From NCBI GenBank assembly GCA_021811745.1, contig JAJZNH010000226.1:1-7721 (forward strand): a stretch of 7,721 bases of DNA, written 5' to 3'. The first letter of the stretch is position 1. Each line of letters begins with the position of its first letter. The DNA is from Acidobacteriota bacterium (GTDB taxonomy: Bacteria > Acidobacteriota > Terriglobia > Terriglobales > Acidobacteriaceae). The notes below the pieces were generated by a model. It searched no databases. It was given only the letters and a program-made list of their open reading frames with translations, and was not told the origin of the DNA. A program made the translations under genes and the position numbers. Shown here one piece after another: positions 1 to 6,145 of the stretch.

Positions 1-634
1 ACCCCAGTACATCGATTCCTTTGGAGTGGAGCTCGCACGCATGTCCCACATACCAAGCCTCCAGATCGGCGGCGATTACCTCGGGATGAAATTGCAGAGC
101 AAGCGCCGATTGTCCATAGGTAAATACCTGATTCTGATAGAGATCGGATCCGGCAAGTCGGGTTGCGCCTGCGGGAACGTCGAAGGTGTCGCCGTGCCAG
201 TGGAAGACGTGTAAGCCGGGAGCGAGGAGTGGGGCAAACCACTCCGGGCACCGCTCGGTGTCATTTGCGTGCAGGGGCATCCAGCCGATTTCAGAACCAT
301 GCGCACCTGGATACACCCGCGCACCCAACGCGGCCGCCATCAGCTGAGCGCCCAGGCAGATGCCGAGAATCGGCCGCTGATCCTCCAGGCGCTTGCGAAT
401 GCAGGCGATCTCGTGGTCAAGAAAGGGATAGGCGCGGGACTCATAGACGCCGATCGGTCCGCCGAGCATCACCAGCAGGTCACACGACTGAGCTTGTCGC
501 AACGGGAATTTCGCGGTACTTCCAACCGCGGTCTCGATCGAGAAGCCTCGTTCCAGCAGCAAAGGCTGCAGGGAACCGAGATCCTCGAAGGCCACGTGGC
601 TGAGGACAAGCGCGGTTAAGGGGCGATTTGCCAT
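1..634 (-). CDS. Class I glutamine amidotransferase-like protein (3' end cut by window edge)
   Basis: The minus-strand frame from ATG at 634 stays open to base 1, giving 211 visible residues (start MANRPLTALVLSHV). It shows the full triad-type signature of the class I glutamine amidotransferase (flavodoxin-like) fold: nucleophile C93 in GICLGAQLMA, H183 and E185 in LQFHPE, the oxyanion-side LGGPIGVYES at about 57-66, and HWHGDTFDVP at about 146-154. Such stand-alone domains resemble the GATase half of GMP synthase and hydrolyse glutamine or gamma-glutamyl compounds. The family is often annotated 'GMP synthase-like', but without a synthetase domain or a partner gene in view the substrate cannot be named. 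The usual family length is about 230-250 residues, so only the last few tens are missing. No Shine-Dalgarno is visible upstream of the ATG; the preceding mRNA is pyrimidine-rich. The start is chosen because the beta-strand 1 region follows it immediately. It is divergent from the Mo-oxidoreductase gene. The family is certain; the role is unknown. Confidence 0.9.
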   Translation of the reverse strand, partial: MANRPLTALVLSHVAFEDLGSLQPLLLERGFSIETAVGSTAKFPLRQAQSCDLLVMLGGPIGVYESRAYPFLDHEIACIRKRLEDQRPILGICLGAQLMAAALGARVYPGAHGSEIGWMPLHANDTERCPEWFAPLLAPGLHVFHWHGDTFDVPAGATRLAGSDLYQNQVFTYGQSALALQFHPEVIAADLEAWYVGHACELHSKGIDVLG

Positions 635-684
635 ATGGATGATGATAGAGGGAGTTTGGCCGAGTTGGACTTAACAGAATATCC

Positions 685-713
685 GTTATCGGACATTATT
701 ACACTCTCGACAA
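685..713 (-). promoter_or_regulatory. Candidate sigma70-type promoter for the glutamine amidotransferase gene
   Basis: Read on the minus strand, TTGTCG (713-708) and GATAAC (690-685) are separated by 17 bp; each matches the -35 or -10 consensus at 4 of 6 positions. Transcription would start near 678 and leave a leader of about 44 nt before the ATG at 634. A short dyad, TCCG-TTAT-CGGA (682-693), overlaps the -10 box. This is a pattern match only. Confidence 0.35.
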
Positions 714-784
714 TGCCACAGAATACGAGCCGGCCACCTGCATTGCCAGCTGATACTTTTGGTCGATCAATGAAGGAAATACCA

Positions 785-814
785 TTGCCGCGCCGCCAGT
801 GGCGCTCCTATAAT
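785..814 (+). promoter_or_regulatory. Candidate sigma70-type promoter for the cytochrome b/Mo-oxidoreductase gene
   Basis: TTGCCG (785-790, 4 of 6 matches to the -35 consensus) and a perfect TATAAT (809-814) are separated by 18 bp. The predicted transcription start is near 821, about 30-40 nt before the ATGs at 853 and 862. A perfect hexamer match in this GC-rich background, correctly placed in the intergenic region, makes it the best promoter candidate in the window. The spacer also holds the imperfectly centred dyad GCGCC-6-GGCGC (790-805). Confidence 0.55.
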
Positions 815-827
815 CGGCGCTGCGCCG
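815..827. promoter_or_regulatory. Perfect palindrome at the predicted transcription start (possible operator)
   Basis: CGGCGC-T-GCGCCG is a 13-bp perfect inverted repeat with a single central base. It begins directly after the TATAAT and covers the predicted start site at about 821. A one-base centre makes an RNA hairpin unlikely, while this position is typical of a repressor operator. The half-site GGCGCT recurs 15 bp upstream (801-806), on the other side of the -10 box. GC-rich DNA produces such palindromes by chance, so the operator role is inferred. Confidence 0.35.
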
Positions 828-852
828 CGAATTCCCCTTTCCGAGTTTCCCC

Positions 853-2520
853 ATGGTTCCAATGTCAGACGCGGAACGTGCCGTTTATTATCCTGCTGAC
901 CGCCGCTTTAGAATCTGGATTCGGCCTTCGGCTCTCGCCACCATCGCCGTCCTTGTGTTTGTTCCACTGGCGATCGCATGGATTCAGGTCCAGGTATGGG
1001 GCCTGCCTTACATCGCGCCAAATCCCGCCGCCGTTCCCGGATCCACGGCAGGACCTCATGGCTTCCCTGCCTGGATTCGCTGGGCCCACTTTTTCAATCT
1101 CTTCTTTACCTTCATGCTCATCCGCAGCGGTCTATCCATCCTCATGGACCATCCGCGGCTTTATTTCAACGATGGCTGTACGCCGGGCAGTGAGTGGATC
1201 CGCTTCACTCCGCTGAGGGTACCCAAAGATCGTCTGTGGACGGCAAAGGATGACAACCGGTACATTTCGCCGATTGTGGGAACTCCCGGATACAGTCACA
1301 CAATCGGCATTGGCCGCTGCTGGCATTTTCTGAATGTCTATGGATTCGTGCTTACCGGTGTCTTCTTCGTTTGCGGACTCCTCACCAGCAACCAGTGGGA
1401 GCGCCTGGTACCCACCTCGTGGGGCGTCTTCGTACAGGCGTGGAACACATTCGTCTACTATGCGAATTTTCATCTGCCGCCGGAGCCCAACGGTTTCTAC
1501 GGCTACAACGCGCTACAGCAACTGGTTTACTTCTCCACCATCTTCATCATGGCGCCTCTCGCCATCCTTACCGGAATGGCCATGTCGCCGGCGCTCGTCA
1601 ACCGATTTCCGCGCTATGTGCGCATTTTTCGCGGCCGCCAGGGGGCACGCTCCATCCATTTCATCGTGATGGCAGGTTTTGTGTACTTCATTGCCGCCCA
1701 CGTCACGCTCGTCACCCTCACCGGCTTCCGGCGCAACATGAACCATATCGTCCTGGGCACTGACAACACCAGCCCCGCCGGCATGGTCCTCGGATTCATC
1801 GGTATCGCGCTGGTGATTCTCTCGTGGGTCGTGGCTCATTACATCTCCTGGTATTTCCCCCGCGGCCTGCAGCATGTTTCCAAGACACTCACTGAACCTG
1901 TCAAGCTGATTACCCTTGATCGCCTTTCGCCCCGCCAGCGCTATACCAAGAACCAAATCTCGCCCTACTTCTGGCCGAACGGCAAGCTTCCTGCGCGGGA
2001 GGATTGGAAGCAGCTTCATGCCGGCGATTTCAAGGATTACCGGCTCAGAGTCGGCGGCATGGTTGAAAATCCCGTCGAACTCTCGCTCGATCAGTTGCGA
2101 GCCCTGGGCGAGGAGGAGACGATCACCATGCACCACTGCATCCAGGGCTGGAGCGGAATCGCGCAGTGGCGCGGTGTTCCTTTGCGAAAACTGATCGAGC
2201 ATGTGCGCCCGAAGCCAGGCGTGGGCACTATTGTCTTTCGCTCCTTCGGCCCCGCGCCGCTGGGCGGCCTCTACTACGACACCCAGAGCCTTTATAACGC
2301 CATGAAGCCCGAGTGCATGCTTGCCTATGAAATGAACGGGCAGCCGTTGCCCGCTACCTACGGCGCTCCCCTGCGATTGCGTGTGGAGAATCAACTCGGC
2401 TACAAGATGGTGAAGTGGATCGAGAGTATCGAATTTGTCGAGTCGGAAAAATTCGTCGGCGAAGGCGAAGGCGGCAGTAACGAGGATGAGGAGTACTTCG
2501 ACCTGCTGCCAAACATCTGA
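853..2520 (+). CDS. Membrane cytochrome b domain fused to an MsrP/sulfite-oxidase-like molybdopterin oxidoreductase
   Basis: This 555-residue protein has two parts. The N-terminal half has about six hydrophobic helices (about 27-49, 76-97, 157-178, 225-246, 267-290, 311-333). Histidines in or next to the helices (H79, H158, H269, H283, H329) are candidate axial ligands for b hemes, as in thiosulfate reductase/formate dehydrogenase gamma-type cytochromes. The C-terminal half (about 390-530) is a sulfite-oxidase-fold Mo domain: C429 in HHCIQGWSGIAQW is the expected Mo ligand, and GAPLRLRVENQLGYK (505-519) plus KWIESIEF are late family motifs. No Tat signal is seen. Positive charges after helices 4 and 6 suggest the Mo domain faces the cytoplasm, unlike periplasmic MsrP. 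By analogy with MsrPQ the membrane part should exchange electrons between quinol and the Mo centre; the substrate is unknown. The tail (536-555) is acidic. The start at 853 versus 862 (codon 4) is undecided; neither has a clear Shine-Dalgarno. Confidence 0.9.
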   Translation: MVPMSDAERAVYYPADRRFRIWIRPSALATIAVLVFVPLAIAWIQVQVWGLPYIAPNPAAVPGSTAGPHGFPAWIRWAHFFNLFFTFMLIRSGLSILMDHPRLYFNDGCTPGSEWIRFTPLRVPKDRLWTAKDDNRYISPIVGTPGYSHTIGIGRCWHFLNVYGFVLTGVFFVCGLLTSNQWERLVPTSWGVFVQAWNTFVYYANFHLPPEPNGFYGYNALQQLVYFSTIFIMAPLAILTGMAMSPALVNRFPRYVRIFRGRQGARSIHFIVMAGFVYFIAAHVTLVTLTGFRRNMNHIVLGTDNTSPAGMVLGFIGIALVILSWVVAHYISWYFPRGLQHVSKTLTEPVKLITLDRLSPRQRYTKNQISPYFWPNGKLPAREDWKQLHAGDFKDYRLRVGGMVENPVELSLDQLRALGEEETITMHHCIQGWSGIAQWRGVPLRKLIEHVRPKPGVGTIVFRSFGPAPLGGLYYDTQSLYNAMKPECMLAYEMNGQPLPATYGAPLRLRVENQLGYKMVKWIESIEFVESEKFVGEGEGGSNEDEEYFDLLPNI

Positions 2521-2536
2521 TGCCATCCGCATAGGA

Positions 2537-2558
2537 GATCAAGCCAGGGGCTTCGATC
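2537..2558 (+). terminator. Weak hairpin after the Mo-oxidoreductase gene
   Basis: GATC-AAGCC-AGG-GGCTT-C-GATC forms a stem of 5 plus 4 bp with a one-base bulge and a 3-nt loop, beginning 16 nt after the stop codon. No T-run follows, so if it terminates transcription it is not a classical intrinsic terminator. Confidence 0.3.
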
Positions 2559-2570
2559 GTTCCAGGAACG
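2558..2570. repeat. 13-bp perfect palindrome in the intergenic region before the dehydratase gene
   Basis: CGTTCC-A-GGAACG has two perfect 6-bp arms around one base, directly abutting the upstream hairpin and about 85 bp before the dehydratase start. The one-base centre suits a dimeric DNA-binding protein better than an RNA hairpin. I found no convincing promoter boxes in 2571-2655, so a link to dehydratase regulation is only a possibility. Confidence 0.35.
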
Positions 2571-2655
2571 CCGATGTGGAAACTGCTCCATCTTATGACG
2601 TTCCCTTCCGGCGCGTAGCCACCGGGCCGGGCCGAAGAGACAGTATGCTGGATGC

Positions 2656-3642
2656 ATGTCGCTTCCCTCTCTAGCTGAGATTCAGGCTGCTCAGGCGCTG
2701 ATTTACCGGTATATGCCGCCGACTCCGCAATACAGTTGGCCGCTGCTGAATGAGCGGCTGGGCGCCGAGGCTTGGATCAAGCACGAAAACTACACGCCGG
2801 TGGGCGCCTTCAAACTCCGCGGCGCGCTCGTTTACCTGGAATGGCTAAGGCAAACACAGCCGCAAATCCGTGGCGTGGTTGCCGCGACACGCGGCAATCA
2901 TGGACAAGGCGTTGCCACGGCAGCGCGGCTCCTCGGGCTGAAGGCGGTCATTGTAGTTCCCCGGGGTAACAGCGCGGACAAGAATCGCGCCATGAGAGCC
3001 CAGGGCGCCGAGTTGATCGAATTCGGCGAGGACTTTCAGGAGTCGCTGGAGTTTGCGCGAACCGTGGCCCTGGAGCGCGAACTGACGATGATTGATTCCT
3101 TCCACGAGCGGCTGGTGTGGGGCACGGCAACCTATGCCCTGGAGTTCTTCCAGGGCACGCCGGTGGTTGACGTTGCCTATGTGCCCATTGGACTTGGGTC
3201 GTCCATCTGCGGCGTGGCGGCAGCGCGAAAGGCGCTCGGCTTATCCGCCGAAATTGTCGGCGTTGTGGCTGCGAAGGCTCCAGCATACGCGCTCAGCTTC
3301 AGACAGCGCAGGGCTGTGGAGGCGACGGCGCGCACGGCAATCGCTGATGGCCTTGCCTGCCGCGTTCCTCACCCGGAGGCGCTGGAGACGATCTGCGAGA
3401 ACGCGGCACGCATCCTTGAAGTGAGCGAAGAGGAAATCATGAACGCGATGCGGATTTACTTCGAAGATACCCATAACGTAGCTGAGGGCGCCGGAGCCGC
3501 CGCGCTGGCTGGAGCTCTCCAGGAAAAGAGCAGCTTGCGCGGCAGGCGGGTGGGCATGGTGCTCTCCGGCGGCAACGTCGACCGGAAGACTTATGCTGCC
3601 GTGCTGAACGGGGCGTGCGCGGTTGCGGGAGAAGCGGAATGA
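2656..3642 (+). CDS. PLP-dependent threonine/serine dehydratase family protein
   Basis: This 328-residue fold-type II PLP enzyme belongs to the threonine/serine ammonia-lyase family, which deaminates hydroxy-amino acids to 2-oxo acids in the cytoplasm. K53 in GAFKLRGA is the PLP Schiff-base lysine, and RGNHGQG (79-85) contacts the cofactor. VPIGLGSSICG (176-186) occupies the phosphate-binding glycine loop, and LSGGNVD (303-309) is the late ring-binding motif. The length matches the catabolic, single-domain form; the C-terminal ACT regulatory domain of biosynthetic IlvA (about 510 residues) is absent. The glycine loop is GLGSS rather than the usual GGGGL, pointing to a subfamily whose substrate may not be threonine. 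Relatives include serine racemase, hydroxyaspartate ammonia-lyase and EutB-type dehydratases. The start at 2656 fits the family N-terminus (MSLPSLAEI); nearby ATGs at 2645 and 2652 are out of frame. The Shine-Dalgarno is weak. It is coupled to the thioesterase gene by an ATGA overlap. Confidence 0.9.
   Translation: MSLPSLAEIQAAQALIYRYMPPTPQYSWPLLNERLGAEAWIKHENYTPVGAFKLRGALVYLEWLRQTQPQIRGVVAATRGNHGQGVATAARLLGLKAVIVVPRGNSADKNRAMRAQGAELIEFGEDFQESLEFARTVALERELTMIDSFHERLVWGTATYALEFFQGTPVVDVAYVPIGLGSSICGVAAARKALGLSAEIVGVVAAKAPAYALSFRQRRAVEATARTAIADGLACRVPHPEALETICENAARILEVSEEEIMNAMRIYFEDTHNVAEGAGAAALAGALQEKSSLRGRRVGMVLSGGNVDRKTYAAVLNGACAVAGEAE
3627..3634 (+). promoter_or_regulatory. Ribosome binding site for the thioesterase, inside the dehydratase gene
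   Basis: GGGAGAAG lies in the last codons of the dehydratase gene; its GGAG core is 7 nt before the ATG at 3639. This spacing favours 3639 over the in-frame ATG at 3615, which would lie inside the preceding gene without such a site. Confidence 0.7.
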
Positions 3643-4076
3643 ATGCGGCTGAGAATCTAACTCCTATGGCTCATACTGCTCAGAACCGCTGCTTTGGCTG
3701 CGGCCAGGCCAATCCCGGCGGATTGCACCTCGACTTTTTTCTCGCGGAGGACCATTCGGTGGTCTGCCTCGCATCGATTTCGGCTGCCTTCGAAGGCCCG
3801 CCGGGCTACTTGCACGGCGGCATCATTGCTACTTTGCTCGACGAAATCATGAGCAAGGCCGTCCGCGCCCGCGGATGGACAGCGATGACACGCCGCATAG
3901 AGGTGGATTATCTGCGCCCGGTCCCCAGCGGCGCGCCGATTCGCATGGAGGGACGCGTAACGCACAGTGAAGGCCGCAAGCACTGGGCGGAGGCGCGGAT
4001 TCTGAACGCGGAAGGAGACGAATTGGCCGCGGGCAGAGGATTGTTTATCGAAGTTCGACCGCGGCAGAAAGCCTGA
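3639..4076 (+). CDS. PaaI-like hotdog-fold thioesterase
   Basis: This 145-residue protein has the size of a single hotdog domain. YLHGGIIATLLDEIMSKA (57-74) is the hallmark helix of PaaI/4HBT-type acyl-CoA thioesterases, with the HGG turn at 59-61 and the acidic D68/E69 as likely catalytic residues. The N-terminal CFGCGQANPGGLHLDF (18-33) carries a CxxC pair typical of a PaaI-like subgroup. IEVDYLRPVPSG (88-99) is the usual central strand. Such enzymes work as oligomers and hydrolyse acyl-CoA thioesters in the cytoplasm; the acyl group cannot be told from the sequence. The ATG at 3639 overlaps the TGA of the dehydratase gene (ATGA, 3639-3642), so the two are probably translated together. This may mean that a 2-oxo acid product is metabolised further through CoA esters, but that is speculation. 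A longer start at 3615 is possible and less likely. Confidence 0.88.
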   Translation: MNAAENLTPMAHTAQNRCFGCGQANPGGLHLDFFLAEDHSVVCLASISAAFEGPPGYLHGGIIATLLDEIMSKAVRARGWTAMTRRIEVDYLRPVPSGAPIRMEGRVTHSEGRKHWAEARILNAEGDELAAGRGLFIEVRPRQKA

Positions 4077-4099
4077 GGGCGGCCGCGAGGACCGCCCTC
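4075..4099. terminator. GC-rich hairpin between convergent genes (candidate bidirectional terminator)
   Basis: GAGGGCGG (4075-4082) and CCGCCCTC (4092-4099) form a perfect 8-bp stem with a 9-nt loop. The stem begins inside the thioesterase stop codon and ends 8 nt before the flgE stop codon. Its position between two converging genes suits a shared terminator. Neither strand has a strong T-run after the stem; the minus strand has only a weak AGGCTTTCT. Confidence 0.5.
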
Positions 4100-4107
4100 G
4101 CAGTGGC

Positions 4108-5388
4108 TCAGTGAACCATGTTGATTGTGTCCTGCGTGACGGTATCGAAGGTGGTGATCGCCTTGGAGTTGGCCTCGAAGGCGCGTTGGGCGATGATCAG
4201 GTTCGAAAATTCGGCGGAGATATTTACGTTCGACTGTTCCAGGGCTGCATCCTCGATCGTGCCCAAACCTGACGTCGCGGGAACTCCAACGGCGGCCGCG
4301 CCGCTGGCTAGTGTGGTTGCGTAGTCGCCGTTACCCAGCAGTTGCAATCCATCGAGATTGGGAACATTGGCCAGAGCCAACTGTCCCACATTCTCCTGCT
4401 GGCCGTTGGAGTAAGTCGCCGTGACGGTGCCATCGGAGCCGATGCTGAAGCTCTGATACTGGCCGCTGGCATAGCCATTCTGGGCGGTCGCTGAAACGGC
4501 GGAGGCTGTATCCACCTGGCTGATGGTGGGCGTACCGCCTGGGCCGAGCAGGTTCCAATTCATGTTCAGGTCAGCCGCGCCATTGGCCAAGCCGGTAAAG
4601 CTAAGAGGGATGGAAGAGATATCGCCGCTGCCCGTACCTACGGGCGTCGCCGTTCCGCCCGAGGGGGTCACCGTGGTCAGATTTCCGCTGGAATCGAAGG
4701 TCAAGGTTCCAGCTACCGGCGTGCAGCTCTTGGAGGTAAAATCCGAATCCGGCAGCGACACCGAGTAATTCCATGTATTCGTGCCTGTCTGCGTATAACT
4801 CACCGTAGCGATATGGCTCACGCCCAGGGAGTCATAAATCGTAATCTGTGCGGGAAAGGTGGCACCGGAAGCCGACGAGGCATCGAGATTGGCGGTCATA
4901 TCCATAGTGGACGTCGCCTTCGGACGCTCCACCTGGCCCAGAGGTATGTTAATGGCGGTCAGAGGCGCGTTGGTATTCACCACGCCGTTGGTGGCAGGAT
5001 AACCCATCACGCTCATGCCGTTGGAGGTGACCAGGTCGCCGTTCGAATCGAGGGAAAAGTCCCCTGCCCGCGTGTATTCCTGCGTTCCGTTGCCACTGTC
5101 CACCACAAAGAATCCGCTTCCGTTCAATGCCACGTCGGTTGACTTCCCTGTCGCGTTGATCGAGCCCTGGGTAAATGAGGTGTTGTTGGAAGCAACCTGA
5201 ACGCCGGCGCCCGTCTGAATAGGATCGCCCGCGCCCGTGGAGCCGATCTGCTGGTAGAAGAGATCGGCAAAGTTGGTGGTCTGGGCCTTGAACGCCGTCG
5301 TGTTCATATTCGACAGATTGTTCGCGATGGTGTTTAGGGCGGTGGAGTCGGCTTCGAGACCTGTAAGCGGAATGAAGAAACTTGCCAT
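4108..5388 (-). CDS. flgE: Flagellar hook protein FlgE
   Basis: This 426-residue protein is the subunit that polymerises into the flagellar hook outside the cell after export by the flagellar type III apparatus. The N-terminus (MASFFIPLTGLEADS, then TIANNLSNMNTTAFKA at 20-35) is the rod/hook family signature. LNGSGFFVV (88-96) and YTRAGDFSLDSNGDLV (105-120) are the next conserved FlgE blocks. The middle (about 160-345) is the variable hook domain, rich in Ser, Thr and Gly. The C-terminus (SNVNISAEFSNLIIAQRAFE at 386-405, then ANSKAITTFDTV) is the coiled-coil end that pairs with the N-terminus in the D0 core. Length is in the normal range (about 400 residues in enterics). The ATG at 5388 is chosen over the in-frame ATG at 5472 because it has an AGGAG 7 nt upstream and restores the conserved N-terminus. 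It is the last gene of the fliK-flgD-flgE run, 101 bp after flgD. Confidence 0.95.
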   Translation of the reverse strand: MASFFIPLTGLEADSTALNTIANNLSNMNTTAFKAQTTNFADLFYQQIGSTGAGDPIQTGAGVQVASNNTSFTQGSINATGKSTDVALNGSGFFVVDSGNGTQEYTRAGDFSLDSNGDLVTSNGMSVMGYPATNGVVNTNAPLTAINIPLGQVERPKATSTMDMTANLDASSASGATFPAQITIYDSLGVSHIATVSYTQTGTNTWNYSVSLPDSDFTSKSCTPVAGTLTFDSSGNLTTVTPSGGTATPVGTGSGDISSIPLSFTGLANGAADLNMNWNLLGPGGTPTISQVDTASAVSATAQNGYASGQYQSFSIGSDGTVTATYSNGQQENVGQLALANVPNLDGLQLLGNGDYATTLASGAAAVGVPATSGLGTIEDAALEQSNVNISAEFSNLIIAQRAFEANSKAITTFDTVTQDTINMVH

Positions 5389-5395
5389 TGTGAAT

Positions 5396-5403
5396 CTCCT
5401 CTT
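5396..5403 (-). promoter_or_regulatory. Shine-Dalgarno sequence of flgE
   Basis: On the minus strand AAGAGGAG ends 7 nt before the ATG at 5388. It settles the flgE start and excludes the 28-residue extension beginning at 5472. Confidence 0.85.
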
Positions 5404-5489
5404 GCTGCAGATTATGGTTAGCCCAGGCCGAGGCCGATGAAACCCGGCAAGCCGCGACCTGGCGATGTACAAATCACGCCTATCAAAGA

Positions 5490-6053
5490 CTAGTGCGATT
5501 CCAAAATCCCGCCCGCGAGCGGCGGCCTGAGCGATTGCCCATCCAGTGCGTGGGCAATGCGATCCGCTGAGGGGCTGGCTGCTGGAATACCGAGATTGCC
5601 GGGCGTTGACTGGATTAGTGACTTTGAAGCGCCTGTGTTTTCGGCGGCAATTGAATCCGGCGCTGGGGACCCGCCGGCAGTGGCTGAGCTGGAAGGCGCA
5701 GGGGACGGGCGTGTGGCCGCGCCGTTGGTTGCGGCAGCTGAGGTTGAGCTTCCCAGCGCTCCCGAGAGTGTCTGGTTGATGCCGATGAGCTGCTCCAGGC
5801 TGTTGACCTGCACAAGCTGGCTGATGTACTCGTTGGGATCGGTGGTGGCCGTCGGGTCCTGGTTCTGCATCTCGGTTACGAGCAGCGTAAGAAAATCATT
5901 CGCCGAGATGCTGGCCGACGAAGCGTCCGAATTATTGCTCGCGCTGGTCCCGTTCGTTGAAGCGTCCATGGGAGCCGCGGTTCTCGCCGGTAACTTCTGA
6001 GCCGTGGAGAACGAAGCCGCCGGATGATGATTCAGAATCGCTGCTGTTGCCAT
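5490..6053 (-). CDS. flgD: Flagellar hook capping/assembly protein FlgD (short form)
   Basis: This 187-residue protein matches the FlgD N-terminal domain. The core is SANDFLTLLVTEMQNQDP (50-67) followed by NEYISQLVQVNSLEQLIGIN (74-93), the diagnostic FlgD motif. FlgD forms the temporary cap at the tip of the growing hook, where FlgE subunits are added, and is exported through the flagellar type III system. Residues 1-49 are a Ser/Ala/Thr-rich export-type leader. After about residue 100 the sequence is low in complexity (Ala, Ser, Pro, Gly). I see no trace of the Ig-like/Tudor domains of enteric FlgD (about 230 residues), so the protein is a short form. The start at 6053 is fixed by an AGGAGG 4 nt upstream; the open frame extends to 6593, but that part overlaps fliK in another frame. 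It lies between fliK (92-bp gap) and flgE (101-bp gap). Confidence 0.92.
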   Translation of the reverse strand: MATAAILNHHPAASFSTAQKLPARTAAPMDASTNGTSASNNSDASSASISANDFLTLLVTEMQNQDPTATTDPNEYISQLVQVNSLEQLIGINQTLSGALGSSTSAAATNGAATRPSPAPSSSATAGGSPAPDSIAAENTGASKSLIQSTPGNLGIPAASPSADRIAHALDGQSLRPPLAGGILESH

Positions 6054-6057
6054 ATTT

Positions 6058-6063
6058 CCTCCT
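6058..6063 (-). promoter_or_regulatory. Shine-Dalgarno sequence of flgD
   Basis: A full AGGAGG on the minus strand sits 4 nt before the ATG at 6053. It is slightly close but perfectly complementary to the 16S tail, and it fixes the flgD start far inside the longer open frame. Confidence 0.85.
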
Positions 6064-6145
6064 GCATTTTTCCTGCCCGGATCTACCCGGAGATTTCTCT
6101 CTACGCCGCGCCGTAAACTGTCTGACGCGCTCTGACCAGCGACCC

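Noticed and set aside
853..990. Possible Tat or Sec signal peptide at the start of the Mo-oxidoreductase fusion
   Set aside because: Arg pairs are present (RR at 17-18), but there is no S/T-RR-x-F-L-K motif and no cleavage site. The first hydrophobic stretch is better read as a membrane helix of the cytochrome domain.
635..1216. 193-codon plus-strand open frame spanning the divergent promoter region
   Set aside because: It runs into the Mo-oxidoreductase gene in the wrong frame, covers the promoter and has no family motif.
1513..2532. Long open frame (339 codons) on the minus strand, antisense to the Mo-oxidoreductase gene
   Set aside because: It shows no recognisable domain or ribosome site, and the opposite strand encodes clear family motifs over the same bases. 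It is a side effect of GC-rich codon use.
5389..5472. 28-residue N-terminal extension of FlgE
   Set aside because: It precedes the conserved hook N-terminus, has no family resemblance, and a strong Shine-Dalgarno supports the start at 5388.
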